NCBI GenBank assembly: GCA_034440615.1
Contig: JAOTOM010003849.1
Coordinates: 62,001-126,000 of the forward strand
Direction: 5' to 3'
Origin: Ashinkailepas kermadecensis
Taxonomy: Eukaryota; Arthropoda; Thecostraca; Neolepadidae
DNA: 64,000 bases
This document shows, one piece after another, positions 45,281-58,165 of this stretch (positions within the stretch are counted from its first letter, which is position 1; every line of letters begins with the position of its first letter). Under the pieces are notes generated by a model. The model was not told the origin of the DNA, made no database searches, and saw nothing but the letters and a program-made list of their open reading frames with translations. A program made the position numbers and the translations under genes.

Positions 45281-45560
45281 GGACCACCATACGACTGGGA
45301 CGGAGGGCCACAACGCGAGTAGAGCGGAAGACGACTATACGAGTGGGACGGAGGACCACAACACGAGTGGAGTAGATAAGGACGACCATGTGAGTAGGAC
45401 GGAGGACCACAACGCGAATGGAACGGAGAAAGACGACCATACGAGTGGGACGGAGAACCAAAACGCGAGCTAGTTATTTGGGCTTCAGGATGCATTGACT
45501 GCACTGGCCATGTAGCGCCCACAACGCGAGTGGAGCGGAGAAGAGCGATTGTATGAGTGG
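45281..45560. repeat. 48-51-bp minisatellite, about 5 diverged copies
   Basis: CGGAGG/CGGAGA markers at 45301, 45349, 45400 and 45451. Shared blocks are ACGAGTGGGACGGAGGACC, ACAACGCGAGTGGAGCGGA and GACGACCATACGAG. A diverged remnant lies at 45520-45560. Confidence 0.85.
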
Positions 45561-45930
45561 GGCAGATCACAAAGGACCACAATATTAGTTGGACTAGAAA
45601 ACACCAAAGCCAGATAAAAACAGACAGGTGTGACAGACACATGTGACAGAGAAAGCCACACAACGGGAGAATACTAGATACGACAGCGAGACTGGGGAGC
45701 CCAACAATGGACCTTTGATATACGCCACCTTGCGCACTGGGTGGAGGGAGATGCATGACAGTCGCATAAGTAAGACAGGATGCATGGGTGCGGTAAGTCT
45801 GCGGAAATATGTCACTGATTGTGGTGGTGGGGATGGGGTAGAGTGTGGCACCGAGGTTTACCACGTGTGTAACTGGAGGGGACCATGACACAACGTCGTC
45901 AGTGCAGCGAAGGACGGTTGTCCCGGTGTT
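45561..45930. other. Unique spacer, no gene recognised
   Basis: The minus-strand open frame through here (292 codons in all) derives much of its length from the flanking minisatellites and has no recognisable domain. Confidence 0.4.
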
Positions 45931-46345
45931 GGTGAGCTGCCGCTCTGCTCCCCACTGCCATGTGACGGAAGTCTTTTCTCTCGGTGCTGGTGAGCTGCTG
46001 TTCTTCTCCCCAAGAGTTAGTCCCCCTCGGTGTTGGTGAGCTGTCGCCCTTCTCCCCACTATCATGTGACTGCGGCTTTTTCCTTCAGTGTCGGTGAGCT
46101 TCCGCCCTTCTCCCCACTGCTATGTAACTGCATTAGCCCCTTCGATGACGGTGAGATGCCGCCCTTATCCCCACTATCATGTGACGGCGTTAGTCCCCCT
46201 CGATGACGGTGAGACTTCTCCCCACTATCATGTGACGGCGGTCTTTTCCCTCCGTGCTGGTGAGCTGTTGCCCTTCTCCCCACTATCACGTGACGGCGAT
46301 CCCTTCCCTCGGAAGCTGCCGCCCTTGCCCCCACCGCCATGTGAT
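45931..46345. repeat. 57-58-bp minisatellite, 7-8 copies
   Basis: Units start GGTGAGCTGCCGCCCTTCTC and continue CCCACTATCATGTGACGGCG, with 44-51-bp shortened variants. One unit carries CACGTGACGG. Divergence between units is moderate. Confidence 0.9.
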
Positions 46346-46563
46346 GTTCCAGGTCCGGCCGATTCTGAGCCGGTCTCCGGGCCTGGGCGGACAGCGCGGG
46401 CCCAGCCCTGTTGCGGCACCCATCGGTGAGGTCAGCGCGAGAGGTGTCGGTGTCGTCGGCGCCGCCACAAATAACCGCGCCGCGACGGCTACGCTGGCAA
46501 ACACAGCCATTTCTCAGACGCAGCGCTGCCGCGGACTTGTCGCGCGTCTCACGACGGGTGACG

Positions 46564-46711
46564 CGAGCACATTCCGCCCGCGGCCAGCGCCGGCTCCGCG
46601 CGGAGCCGCTCCTCTCCGCACGGCAGCATCTCAACCGCCCGACGTGAGCACATTCCGCCCGGGAGGCTCCGCGCTCCTCTCCGCACGGCAGCATCTCAAC
46701 CGCCCGACGTG
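46564..46711. repeat. Two-copy direct repeat with a palindromic insertion in one copy
   Basis: GAGCACATTCCGCCCG...CACGGCAGCATCTCAACC occurs twice (about 46564 and 46646). The first copy contains CGGCTCCGCGCGGAGCCG (46591-46608), a perfect 18-bp palindrome. The second has GGCTCCGCG joined directly to CTCCTCTCC. Confidence 0.92.
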
Positions 46712-47318
46712 AGCGACCTTATCCGCGGTGAGATCAGCCGTTCTTCCCACGGAAGCCCGCGCTTCTTTCAGACATGGGCGGCTGGGTGTACCTACCTGGA
46801 TGAGTCAGGCCCTGGCAGGCGCTGTGGTACCCCTGGCAAGACCGGCCGTACTCCCCGATAGGAATTGCTGTACACCTTGGGGATCCCTTGTCCCCCGCAG
46901 CTTCATATCGTGCCCATGCCGTGGGAACCTGACTGACTGATGCTCAGTTAGCCTGGCGACAAGGTGACAATTGACACCTCGCCCATATATTGGCCCATTT
47001 AACATTCTCAACATACAGCAAAACGTCCACGACAGAACTATATGGTGGCTAAATGATGAACATATTCCGCTGCGCATGACAGTTACCAGAAGTGAATCCG
47101 TATTAATAATTTCATTAGCGATGATTATCAGTCTGAAAGATTCATTGAACAAGCAACCAAGCATCCATCGCCAAGGTCTGTGAAGGCGATAATGAAGTAG
47201 ATGTCATTCTGAATTGAATACAACATCACATTCCTCGCAATACAATCCAGATTGTCCTGTAATTTCTGCATGGCTAAGCGTCTTTCTTTTGATTATGCGT
47301 GTGTTGCAGTTTTCCTGC
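46712..47318. other. Unique sequence, no gene seen
   Basis: About 600 bp with no recognisable coding or mobile-element signal. Confidence 0.4.
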
Positions 47319-47495
47319 GTATGTAGGGTGAATAGCTGTTATAGGATGGGAGGAAGATCCAGAGGCAGCGGGATTGCGTATGTAGGATGGATAGCTATTA
47401 TAGGATGGGAGGAAGAACCAGAGGCAACGGGATTGCGTATATAGGATGGATAGCTGTTAAAGGATGGGAGGAAGAACCAGAGGCAACGGGATTGC
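47319..47495. repeat. 59-bp minisatellite, 3 copies
   Basis: GTATGTAGGATGGATAGCTG-like starts at 47319, 47378 and 47437. Each continues GGATGGGAGGAAGAACCAGA and GGCAACGGGATTGC. Confidence 0.96.
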
Positions 47496-47751
47496 GCACG
47501 TTGAACGCCATGTTGCCAACACGGAATGGAACGCAGTGTGGGAGCTCCACCGAACGTTCACTGTGTCGGGAAGTTTAGCCCGGAGTGCGCCACCCCAGGT
47601 TGGCCGCTGTGTGTAGGATCCGAGCGTGACCTCACGACCATGCCCGTGGGACCGGCTGTCGTCGGGGCTGTGCCAGGATGCGCGCCCCCAGCGGCTGTCT
47701 GGTTCTGGGCTGTGGGCGATCGTGCGTCGACGGTGCACTGTGGACTATGGC

Positions 47752-48650
47752 ACATATAACAGCATGATACGACCCACACGACAGCACGATACGGCACATA
47801 CAACAGCATGATACGACCCACACGACAGCACGATACGGCACATACAACAACATGGTACGACCTACACGACAGCACGATACGGCACATACAACAACATGGT
47901 ACGACCCACACGACAGCACGATACGGCACATACAACAGCATGGTACGACCCACACGACAGCACGATACGGCACATACAACAGCATGATACGACCCACACG
48001 ACAGCACGATACGGCACATACAACAACATGGTACGACCCACACGACAGCACGATACGGCACATACAACAGCATGGTACGACCCACACGACAGCACGATAC
48101 GGCACATACAACAGCATGATACGACCCACACGACAGCACGATACGGCACATATAACAGCATGATACGACCTACACGACAGCGCGATATGGCACATACAAC
48201 AACAGGTACACTGATACGACAGCACTATAGCACATACAGCAACATGATACGACCCACACGACAGCACGATACGGCACATACAACAACATGGTACGACCTA
48301 CACGACAGCACGATACGGCACATACAACAGCATGATACGACCCACACGACAGCACGATACGGCACATATAACAGCATGATACAACCCACACGACAGCACG
48401 ATACGGCACATACAACAGCATGGTACGACCCACACGACAGCACGATACGGCACATATAACAGCATGATACAACCCACACGACAGCACGATACGGCACATA
48501 CAACAGCATGGTACGACCCACACGACAGCACGATACGGCACATACAACAGCATGGTACGACCTACACGACAGCACGATACGGCCATATAAAGATGATACA
48601 ACACACGACAACATCATACGGCACATCAACAGCATGATACGACCTACACG
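47752..48650. repeat. 44-bp minisatellite, about 20 copies
   Basis: Unit: GACCCACACGACAGCACGAT, then ACGGCACATACAACAGCATG, then (A/G)TAC. Variants are CCTACACG, ACAACATGG and CATATAAC. Units at the right end are truncated. All three frames of the minus strand and at least two of the plus strand stay open. Artefactual proteins only. Confidence 0.97.
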
Positions 48651-51039
48651 ACAGCACGATATGACTCATACGACAGCTGATACGACAAATACGACATACA
48701 ACGCTGCGCCCAGCGGAGTTTCCCAAAACGTCCGATGCCTGAAGGTCGTGTCCTATTTTGCGGAGGATGTGCAGAGTTGATTTGGCTGCCAGATGCGTTC
48801 CGCTTGGCTGTAATTAGCTAACATGTCCGCTCAATGGCGTGCCACACTTCATCAAATTAGGTAATTACAGGTGCTGCATACTGGGGCTACCCGAGGAAAG
48901 GAGGGGAGGGAGGGGCTGGACGCAGAGCCTAACTGAGCGGGTCATACATTTGTGAAAGGCGACAACCAGCCGTTGAACTTAGGATAAGTTTAATTCACGT
49001 TATGCAGTTATGAGTTTTGGAAACTACACATACCATGTTTTCCTCCTTTGGATGGCTGAGGATTGAGAGGTAACAGGACCAAAACTAGCTATATTGCTGG
49101 CTGTGGTATTGGACGGAAGATATGATATTTTACACGAAGCTCACTACTTCTACGTCATTAAAAAAGAACTAACAACTGCATTCAATTAACAGATTGAAAT
49201 TGACCAAAGACGTAATTAAGCTCTGCCCAGAAGAAGCAATGAATTACACGGCGTCCTTTATGTTGAGACTAAAACATAATTAAGGTCAACACATGCCAGT
49301 GGTCTGAAGTTCGCTTTGCAAACAGTGAAGCATCTTAATTACTGTACACACGTTGCGTTACTTCCAAAACTTTGATAATTTCACGCCCGTCCAAACACCA
49401 TGCTGGCAGATCAGTCAGAGCATGTTCAGAGCAATGTAATTGTGGACCCTCGAGTAGAGGAACTCCGGCCGTGTTTGCAGAGGTCACATGTTCCGCAACC
49501 GACTCAATCAGGTGGGTCCTTGAAACTTGAAACTTGAAATCTGGTGGGCCCTTCAGACCGAGACGAAGCCGGCATACTAAACCAATACTCCGCGCAGTTA
49601 AATGTCTGCAGACAGAGTTGCACCGGTACAATGTCCAGACACTGCGCGAACACAGGCTAACCTTCGGAAATTACAGACAAGCGCATTCTTGAATGTCCTG
49701 CCGAATCGTGGCACACCGCAAAGCCTGCGGACATCAAATTCAATACACACTGGCTAGGATGTTGTTAGCTGCACATTCATCATCTTCGTCGACACTGCTG
49801 ACCATGTCTGCTGGTGCCGAGACTGCCAATGCAAGTCGCGATCACAGGCCAGCCAGGCTGCAGCCGGCGCCGGTGGTCCCCACGAGCCGAGCCCTTTGTG
49901 TTCCGATGGCCAGGCCGTCACGGGTGGCGCGGCCAATCAGCGTCGACCAGCCGACACGTGACACGTGACACGTGACACCCACCGGTCTTACTCAGATGCA
50001 CTGCGGGTCGGAGGCAATGCCACGTCGGAGGTCATGCCAGCCCTTCATGGCCAATTTGGCAGGTGGTGCCAAAGACTTGGTGCATCAGTGATGTGCACGT
50101 TCTTAACCCGGTGAAACCCAAGTCGTTGCGAACTGGTGGCGCGTGCAAATATAATGTTCATAGCGAATGAAGGTTCTACTCATATCTAGCGCAAAAGCAT
50201 GCGTGTGCACCGGGAGATCAAGGCGCCAACCGATGCGGGGGACGAACGAATGGACTAAATTATTACGAACTAGGGTGAAGTCTGAGCAAATCTACCTCCT
50301 TGTGTACCCGACCAAAACTGACACGAACGAGCTGACCCGACCTGACCTGACCCGGCCAGACCTGACCGAACCCATCTGTCGCGATTTGGTCACTTCAGCT
50401 TTTTTTGCAATCTTTCGCAATTCATTTCCTTCACTGGTGCATATATGTTGTCTATATGTCCAAGTTTTGTTTTTTTCCACCATCATTGTGATATTCCCTC
50501 TGAAATACGTGAACCTCTGTTCAAAGAAAATGTCTTCTTGATGTACTTGTGTGTGCGGAGGTAGCCGTGTAGATTCAGCACCCAGTCGCGTGGTTGCGGC
50601 ACAATGGCACTGGCCTATGTGCCCCTAGAACAGACCATGGCTCACCGTGACACCTACGCCTGTTCTATAATTAGGCATAGTGGATCCAAGTTCGAGTACT
50701 CACGTACATCGTGCCATAATCACGATTACGGTACGAGTGCAGCAATTTCGGCTGTCGCCGATAGGTTTTCAGTGAACTTACGCCGAACTTAGAGGCACCG
50801 CATCCGAAATTGAGGTTCCTGCCGAATATGGTATGCTTATGCGATATTTGGATTCACTGTACCGACTTGACTGACTTCACTTCTTTCTGCAATTCCTACG
50901 CTAACGTCAAAACTAAACGTGACATAACATAACACGATGCATGTGCCGACCGGCTGCTCAGAAAGCGTAGCTGCGTCGGTTGCTATGTTACAGCATCGGT
51001 CCGACGCCAAACCTGTGTATCCAGGACGGGACGTCCATA
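48651..51039. other. Unique sequence with two short repeats, no confident gene
   Basis: Contains GACACGTGACACGTGACACG-type 9-bp repeats (about 49951-49977), and CGACCTGACC/CCTGACC repeats (about 50333-50375) like those at 20.4 kb. A minus frame at 49335-49631 (98 codons) has no recognised motif. A possible B-box-like GTTCGAGTAC at 50691 lacks a matching A-box. Confidence 0.4.
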
Positions 51040-52128
51040 ACCCGCCATTGTCCCACCCACCATTGTCACCATACCCACCATTGTCCCCACCCACCATTGT
51101 CACCATAACCCACCATTGTCCTACCCACCATTGTCACCATAACCCACCATTGTCACCATAACCAACCATTATCACCATAACCCACCATTGTCACCATAAC
51201 CAACCATTATCACCATAACCCACCATTGTCCCCACCCACCATTGTCACCATACCCACCATTGTCCCACCCACCATTGTCATCATAACCCACCATTGTCCT
51301 ACGTCCTACCCACCATTGTCACCATAACCCACCATTGTCACCATAACCAACCATTATCACCATAACCCACCATTGTCCCCACCCACCATTGTCACCATAA
51401 CCCACCATTGTCACCATAGCCCACCATTGTCCCACCCAATATTGTCACCATAACTCACCATTGTCCCACCCACCATTGTCACCATAACCCACCATTGTCC
51501 CACCCACCATTGTCACCATACCCACCATTGTTCCACCCACCATTGTCACCATAACCCATCATTGTCACCATAACCCACCATTATCACCATAACCCACCAT
51601 TGTCCCACCCACTATTGTCACCATAACCCACCATTGTCCCACCCACCATTGCCACCATAACCCACCATTGTCCCCACCCACCATTGTCACCATAACCCAC
51701 CATTGTCCTACCCACCATTGTCACCATAACCCACCATTGTCACCATAACCAACCATTATCACCATAACCCACCATTGTCACCATAACCAACCATTATCAC
51801 CATAACCCACCATTGTCCCCACCCACCATTGTCACCATACCCACCATTGTCCCACCCACCATTGTCATCATAACCCACCATTGTCCTACCCACCATTGTC
51901 ACCATAACCCACCATTGTCACCATAACCAACCATTATCACCATAACCCACCATTGTCCCCACCCACCATTGTCACCATAACCCACCATTGTCACCATAGC
52001 CCACCATTGTCCCACCCAATATTGTCACCATAACTCACCATTGTCCCACCCACCATTGTCACCATAACCCACCATTGTCCCACCCACCATTGTCACCATA
52101 TCCAACATTGTTCCACCCACCATTGTCA
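51040..52128. repeat. 'CCACCATTGTCACCATAAC' minisatellite with 580-bp higher-order duplication
   Basis: Subunits of about 20 bp (CCACCATTGTCACCATAACC) alternate with about 14-15-bp ones (CCACCATTGTCCCA). A block from about 51060 onward is repeated from about 51650 with the same order of variants. The main difference is a 7-bp insertion (CCTACGTCCTAC versus CCTAC) near 51300. Confidence 0.95.
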
Positions 52129-54660
52129 TTTCTCACCACATCTGAACACTTTTCAGACCGAAAAGCCGGATGCATGCCATCATGGCTCCTCACCCGGATC
52201 CACTGGTCAATATGTGCACGCTCACCCACTCACACACCGTAATGAACCTTACCCCTTGGCACCCCGGTGAAAGGAGCGGATGTCAGCCCAAGTCGGTTCC
52301 TCGCGACCACCGGAAACAGCGCAATGCGGTTCCCCGCTGGTTGCCATCATTTGCGAATGATTAAAACAAGGAAGCTCAAATGGACAGGCCCTTCCAGGCC
52401 ACCGGACCATCAGAGACTGTCTCGGTTGCTTGGTCAACTTTGAGGTGAAAATTAAGAACAATGGAGAAAGTTGCGCTCTTTCGAGCGGCACGTTTTTTGT
52501 GCAAAATCCGTTCCGTTGCATTGCGATTTCCTTACCCCGTTACGCCGGATGGTAGCAAGATTGTTGTCGGGTTATCCCAGTTCACGTTCCCAGTCCTACT
52601 AACGTTAACCAGTACTGTTAGTGTCAGTCATTCAGCTTGCAAGTTGTTTCTACTGTGACGACAATAGCATTGCGTGAATACAGTGACGTCCAGCAGCGTC
52701 CGCCATATTGATGGTGACTATCTGATATGACCCGAGATTCTTTGTTCCTCTGAAACAAGGTGAGACCTTCGGTTGTCCTGATCAAGGCAGATGAGGAAGT
52801 GTACCGCGATAAATATCGAATAACATATTTAGGCTCAAATGATCTGAACTCCGATTTCGAGATCATGTTTATCGTGGTGAATTTCAGTGCAGTCATCTGC
52901 AAGCTTTTACTTGTCCTAGTATATTGCGCTATGGGTGTGAATTTCTGACGTTTGGCCTACTTCATCGCTGGTCATAGGCGCTCCGAGGTGGAATGAGATA
53001 TCGATGCACTTTTATGGAAGTAGAATACACTCCCGAACTTAGTTCGCGGCTCTATCTAAACGAAGCGTCGTGCACTGAGCAGTAAAATACCGGTAACTCA
53101 TTTCCGGACATATTATATATTTGGCCGATTCTAGATGACCACACATCGACGAAAAGCATGACAATGGGTACCACCTGATTTGTCTCATGAGAGCAACGCC
53201 ACGGTTTTTGTCCCGTTGCTCTTCTGTCTTAAATAGGGACGAAATAGCGAGGAGTGGTATCCACCGATAGGTTTCGTGCACCATGGCGACAGGCGCTTGG
53301 CGGAAAAGCAATTCCTCAGCTTCCAATGCTACGTAAACTGGGCTCTGCTTAGCCTTGGGCAAAGGCGCAAACTAGCATTTGGCGAAGACTTTGTTCTGGA
53401 CGAACCTACCTTCGAATACAATTAGTTCACGTCGTTGCAGGCATGTTAAGGCGTGTCTTCGTTTCGTCGTCGTCTTTCAATTTCGTTCGAAGGCGTGTCT
53501 TCTTACGAAATAAGAAACAAATATGTTGAGGAAGGTAGCATTAGCACTTTTAATGGTGGTACGATACTTTAATTACCTGCTTTTGTGTCACGACTGTCAA
53601 ACTTAAAACCATTAATCTGTGTCTAAACCAGCATTGGGGTGAAGACTATCGGTTCCAGGAAGTTGAGATTATTATGAACAAAAATAATGCCACGAATTTC
53701 ACAGACTTTAGTGCTGGTACTGACATGATGACACAGAATAGCCAAAGTACGTGACTACACGAAGCAACCAAATGCAGAAAAACGTGAAATATTTAATCAT
53801 CATGAGCAAATGTAGCATCTCACCATGCATCAAAGAGTACGCGGATTGCCAAGCGGCTGGTGCTGTGTCCATATAATCGTTTTAGAGTTGAGTTAAGATC
53901 AACAGCAACTTTGCGGGTTTGGCCACATCTGAAGGCAGTCAACATAAGTTGGACAAGTTTCGCCTGGGCGGGATCATATGTTTTTCTCAGAATCACTATC
54001 CTGGAAATTGCCGTAGAAGAGCCGAGTTGTGAAATATGTGGATAAGAAATAAGCATTCACAAGCATGAACAAGCATACGCATGAATACCTGATACGTTAG
54101 CATAGCCAATGACGTCATTCTCTGAATTTAAGACACATAATATGTCGATAAAAATACGCCACTGTTAATTATATATATATATATATATATTGTAAAGTTT
54201 TCCTTCATAAACTTCACAAAGTTCAAGGTCACCCATTACCGACAGATTGGGTATTTGTTTTATGGGCCATCGACTGCGTCAATCATGCAACGCCCATATC
54301 ATCGTCAATCGAACAATGACATACGCACGAAGGTCAGTCGACGAAACAACTACATTTGGAGGGGTCGATGTACGTGTGACATCATGCCGTGCTACGATCC
54401 TCATTTTGTCAGAAGTAAAAGCTAGTAAGTGAGGGGCATAAATCGCAGCAAACGTCCCGATTATACAATTGCTAACTGGTCCCATAATACTTCCCTAAGG
54501 GAGTGAGAGGTACGTCCAAAGTGACGCCTTCGCTCATGTGTAACTCGGCTGCAGGCAATCGGTACGTGCCGCACTGACGGTGCAACACTACACCTTGGAC
54601 ACAGCGGACTGCCACCGCCGATCAGAAGGTATTACCGATAGGTCATCCATAGGCTTGTCT
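52129..54660. other. Unique sequence, no confident gene
   Basis: AT-balanced unique DNA with a short TA run (54169-54190). A minus frame at 53039-53362 (107 codons) contains KTEEQRDKNRGVALMRQIRW, weakly reminiscent of repetitive-helix domains, but not recognisable with confidence. Confidence 0.4.
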
Positions 54661-54664
54661 ACGT

Positions 54665-55478
54665 GTGACGACATAATTTCACTTCGGAGGATCTGGTGGT
54701 CTGGTAATGGAAACATCTGATCATGCTGGCTTCACAACAAGAAATACAATTATCCCTTCATTCTACCTGTAGGCATCATTTGCATGGACGTACAGTCAAT
54801 TCCTAATCGTAATGCAAACATAGACGTTTTTGTCACGGTATATATAGCGTGTTCCGAAAAAACATGAACATTTTCACAAGCATTCTGTGGTTTCCTTGCT
54901 CACGTTGTGGGCACTCCCTGCATATTGCACATTATTGCACATTGCTGCATTAAGCAGTGCAAAATCAAACAACAATGGGATATAACATCGAAATAAACAT
55001 CAGATGATGAGAACTTGTTTTTTTTTTCAACGTGCATATTTGTAGCTCTCCAATGCAGCTCTTTTAGCCTACTTAACAAGGGTGGAACATTTTATGATAA
55101 CCATAGTGTCGGAGCTTAATTCCGTGTAGCGGCGTAATTTTACTTCAGTACATCTGGTGGTTACTTACAACACGTACTGAATGCCATCAAACAACGGCAA
55201 CGATGCAGTCTAACCATATTCGACCATCACAACAAGACGTACAATTATGCTTTCTTTCCACCTGCAGAGCATCATTTATATGGACGTACAGTCGAACACC
55301 TATTGCAAGCCACTCTTTGCTGTCACAGTGCACGTAGGCTGTGCCCGGAAACATCATTTCACAACCGTCATGTGACTTAATTGTTAACGTTGCTGGGACA
55401 CTGCGCATGTGGACAGGGCGCATGGGACACCGTGCTGCACATTGGTACATATGTTAGGAAAATGAAAGCAGATCAAAC
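54665..55478. repeat. Old direct duplication of about 300 bp (two diverged copies)
   Basis: Copy 1 (about 54665-54970) and copy 2 (about 55130-55478) share in order: ATCTGGTGGT, TCACAACAAGA, TACAATTATSC, CTACCTG/CCACCTG, GCATCATTT, ATGGACGTACAGTC, TTTT/TTGCTGTCAC, G(T/C)CCGRAAA, ACGTTG, GCACATT and ATCAAAC. Identity is moderate with several indels. No protein recognised. Confidence 0.75.
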
Positions 55479-56431
55479 GGCGTCAATTTGGCTTTGATAA
55501 CGAAATCGTTACAAACGACGTCGATTTCGAAGTTCGCCGAAACCGAATTTTGGGAGTGAACGTGGAATCTGGAGCCCTGGACACCTTGGGAATTGTCAAA
55601 ATATTATTGGAAATTCCGAAGAAAAGGGAAAATGTTGAACGTCGTATTTTGGCGAGATGGGTGAAATGGGACGTTTTCAGGCGGTTTTCTGTGATTTCTG
55701 GTGACTGCAACGCCTAGCAGGGCATCCAATCTGGTAATAAAAGCGGGGCAAGCAACTTGGATTTACGGAAATTACTTTTTGAGATAGTAAATATCAGTTG
55801 GCAGATTATTTTAAGACGGCATCTGAAAAACTCGTCCTGCGCATCACTTTGGTCTAGCATGCATTTTTTTTAACCTGTAAAAGTTGTTTAGCGAGTTAAT
55901 TTTGTAATTGCATGTATATTCATAAATTTGTACAGCTTTGAATATGGCATAATTCAGGAAATTCTCAACGGGTACAAATAGCCAACAGCCAACGGAACAT
56001 ATTTTCTGTGATGGAAAGTCTATTTGCAGTTCAAACTTCCCGCAAAATGAATTTTACATATTTGTAGATTTTAGGATGTTTTATTGTTCTAAGCCTGCCA
56101 GAGTTCGGATTTTTTTTGCATCGTTTCCCTTCGGTATGTCCCTTTCATTCTTTTCGTTTCTGACGCTGACTGTGAAAAAAAATATCTTAAATAATCGGGC
56201 ATATTAAAAAAAAAAATAGATTACACAATTTCGAATTGCAAATTTCACACACAAAGCCAAACCTCTGATAATGTGACGATACTCGCATTTTCAATGGGGC
56301 CTACCGATACATCAGCAACATTTTTTGTTATTCGCTTAATCTGGAGACGATAAGAATCGACACACTGACTATCACAATAGCTTGTAGCGTTTAAGTACGT
56401 CGAAAAAATATCACGTCCTCTTTCCACCAAG
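55479..56431. other. Unique AT-rich sequence, no gene seen
   Basis: AT-rich sequence upstream of the putative exon. Its last part (about 56395-56431) has the pyrimidine-rich CACGTCCTCTTTCCACCAAG expected of an acceptor. Confidence 0.4.
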
Positions 56432-56567
56432 TGTTTTCGAAAACTCATTCGTGCACTGCTCCGGCTCCGCCAAGCCTGCTATCGTTTCCTTCCAGATGTC
56501 GACCCCTCTCTTTTCCGCCGGCATCAACGCCAGCGCCCTTATCTCCCTCGGAACCGCCACCAGGCTG
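56432..56567 (+). CDS. Putative internal exon of an unidentified host gene
   Basis: A 136-bp open stretch reads VFENSFVHCSGSAKPAIVSF, QMSTPLFSAGINASALISL, GTATRL. It is preceded by a pyrimidine-rich tract ending in AG (56430-56431) and followed immediately by GTGAGT (56568-56573), a good donor. Third codon positions are mostly C or T (GCC, GGC, ATC, AAC, CTC), giving high GC3 in an AT-rich neighbourhood, which is a sign of coding selection. The C-terminal half is hydrophobic and could be a membrane segment. I do not recognise the family, and neighbouring exons were not identified. Confidence 0.4.
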
Positions 56568-58165
56568 GTGAGTATTGAGCTATGTACGGATGGGGAGTAC
56601 GATACATGTGCGGAGCGCGGATGGGGTGGGACGGAAGACACACGCGAGAGAAACACCTCGGCTTTTCTTTGCCTTTAACACATAGTCATCAGCAGTCCAC
56701 AGAGACGCAATTATTTTTATTCAGAACAAAATGATGAACCTCCCTAACACTTGATCGCTGACACAAAGTAATCCCCATGTTTCTTACAGGTACCTACCTA
56801 CCGCGCCAGATGCAATATGTAGGTAATAGAACCTGATTTAATAAGGTCGGGTTGCGTTGCTTCCATGTTTGATGTTATTAAATACATATCAGTTGTTTCA
56901 AAGTACAATTTCGTCGCTACGCGTACATAAAGCCATGGGTGATCTATCGGTAACTAGTGACCTTGAAATTCGTGATGGTTTTTAAGGGAAAGTATAAGAT
57001 CTACATTTAAAAGGTATGAATATTTTTCTTATAAAAACGTTTCCCAATCATATGTCTGTATGTCATTGTTCTACCTCATGCAGCTTTCCAATGGAAGAAA
57101 GCTTACACGAAATCCGTCCTAACGCAAAATCGCAGTCACGAAGAGCGGACGGCCATATCGGATATTTATAAGAACTCATTAAAAAAAATTGTTTGGTCAG
57201 CGAAATCATGTCCACCTTTATTTCCGCCGTCAAATGTGTCAATTTCGATGGGATAGGGGTCACGAGATGTCACGAGGTCACGAGGTCATGAGGTCACAAG
57301 GTCAAATGTAGGAAATACTAATATTTTATTTCGGAAATGTTTCAATTGATCCTTTTTCTTCTGAAATATACACAATTTGCCAACCTTTCCGCTTCTTATT
57401 GATGAGATATCTATCGTCAAACCAACCCATGTTAATCGGCCTAAAAGTAATGCCGAAGGTTATAGCTCAAAAACCGTTGGCTGAATTGGGCTTAAATTTG
57501 TGCACCCGTGTTCAGAGCCAAATACTACCATGTGAGCAAATTTTGGTCTCAATCAAAATGTGTGGGACGAAGTGCATTGGTCGATCTGTCGTGAAACGCA
57601 CCAGTTGTTCTTCATCGGCAGCTTGACCACGATGAGGTCAACACAGTGACCTGACGAGTTCGCTTTGTCCGGTCCATCCTGTTAATGGCCGTTGACGGGC
57701 TGACAGTGAAGCCGTGCTGTTCGCCTCTCGCGACGTGGGTGCCATGACCATCCGCCATCTACCGACCTGCCTCGGTTCTCAGTCTTCCACCGGGCCAGTG
57801 TTGCAACAGCGCCCGGTAACCGGTCGTTGGTGACAGCGCACTCGACTGGGCCATCTCCACCGCACGGGGCCATCTCCGCCGCGCGGGGCCGCGGCGCGTC
57901 GCGTCGCCGTAAATCCCAATCATCGATCGCGTGTCGGCGGCGCGCTGTTTACGCGGTCGCGCCGCTATCGCCGCGCGGTGACACACGCGACGCACTTACA
58001 CTGTTTGCCCATCACCGGCGCCGCTCACAACAGGCGCACCGTCACGCGCCAGCCGACCTGTTTTCTGTTGGGCCGGTTGGTCGGTGCGGTGTGACGCCTC
58101 TCCGCGGGGCACCGCTGACACCCCCCAGGGGGCGCCAGCCGAGCTGCCCCACTGACGCAGGTGAT
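56568..58165. other. Intron-like or intergenic unique sequence
   Basis: AT-rich to about 57650, then GC-rich up to the 9-bp array. Contains repeated CACGAGGTCA/CATGAGGTCACAAGGTCA at 57262-57305. No further exon was convincing. Confidence 0.4.

Noticed and set aside
50604..50710. SINE head based on GTTCGAGTAC
   Set aside because: No matching A-box at the right distance, no tail or target duplication.
53039..53362. BACK-like domain of a BTB-kelch protein on the minus strand
   Set aside because: Only a vague likeness around RDKNRGVALMRQIRWYPLS. The rest of the frame does not fit, and no splice sites support it.
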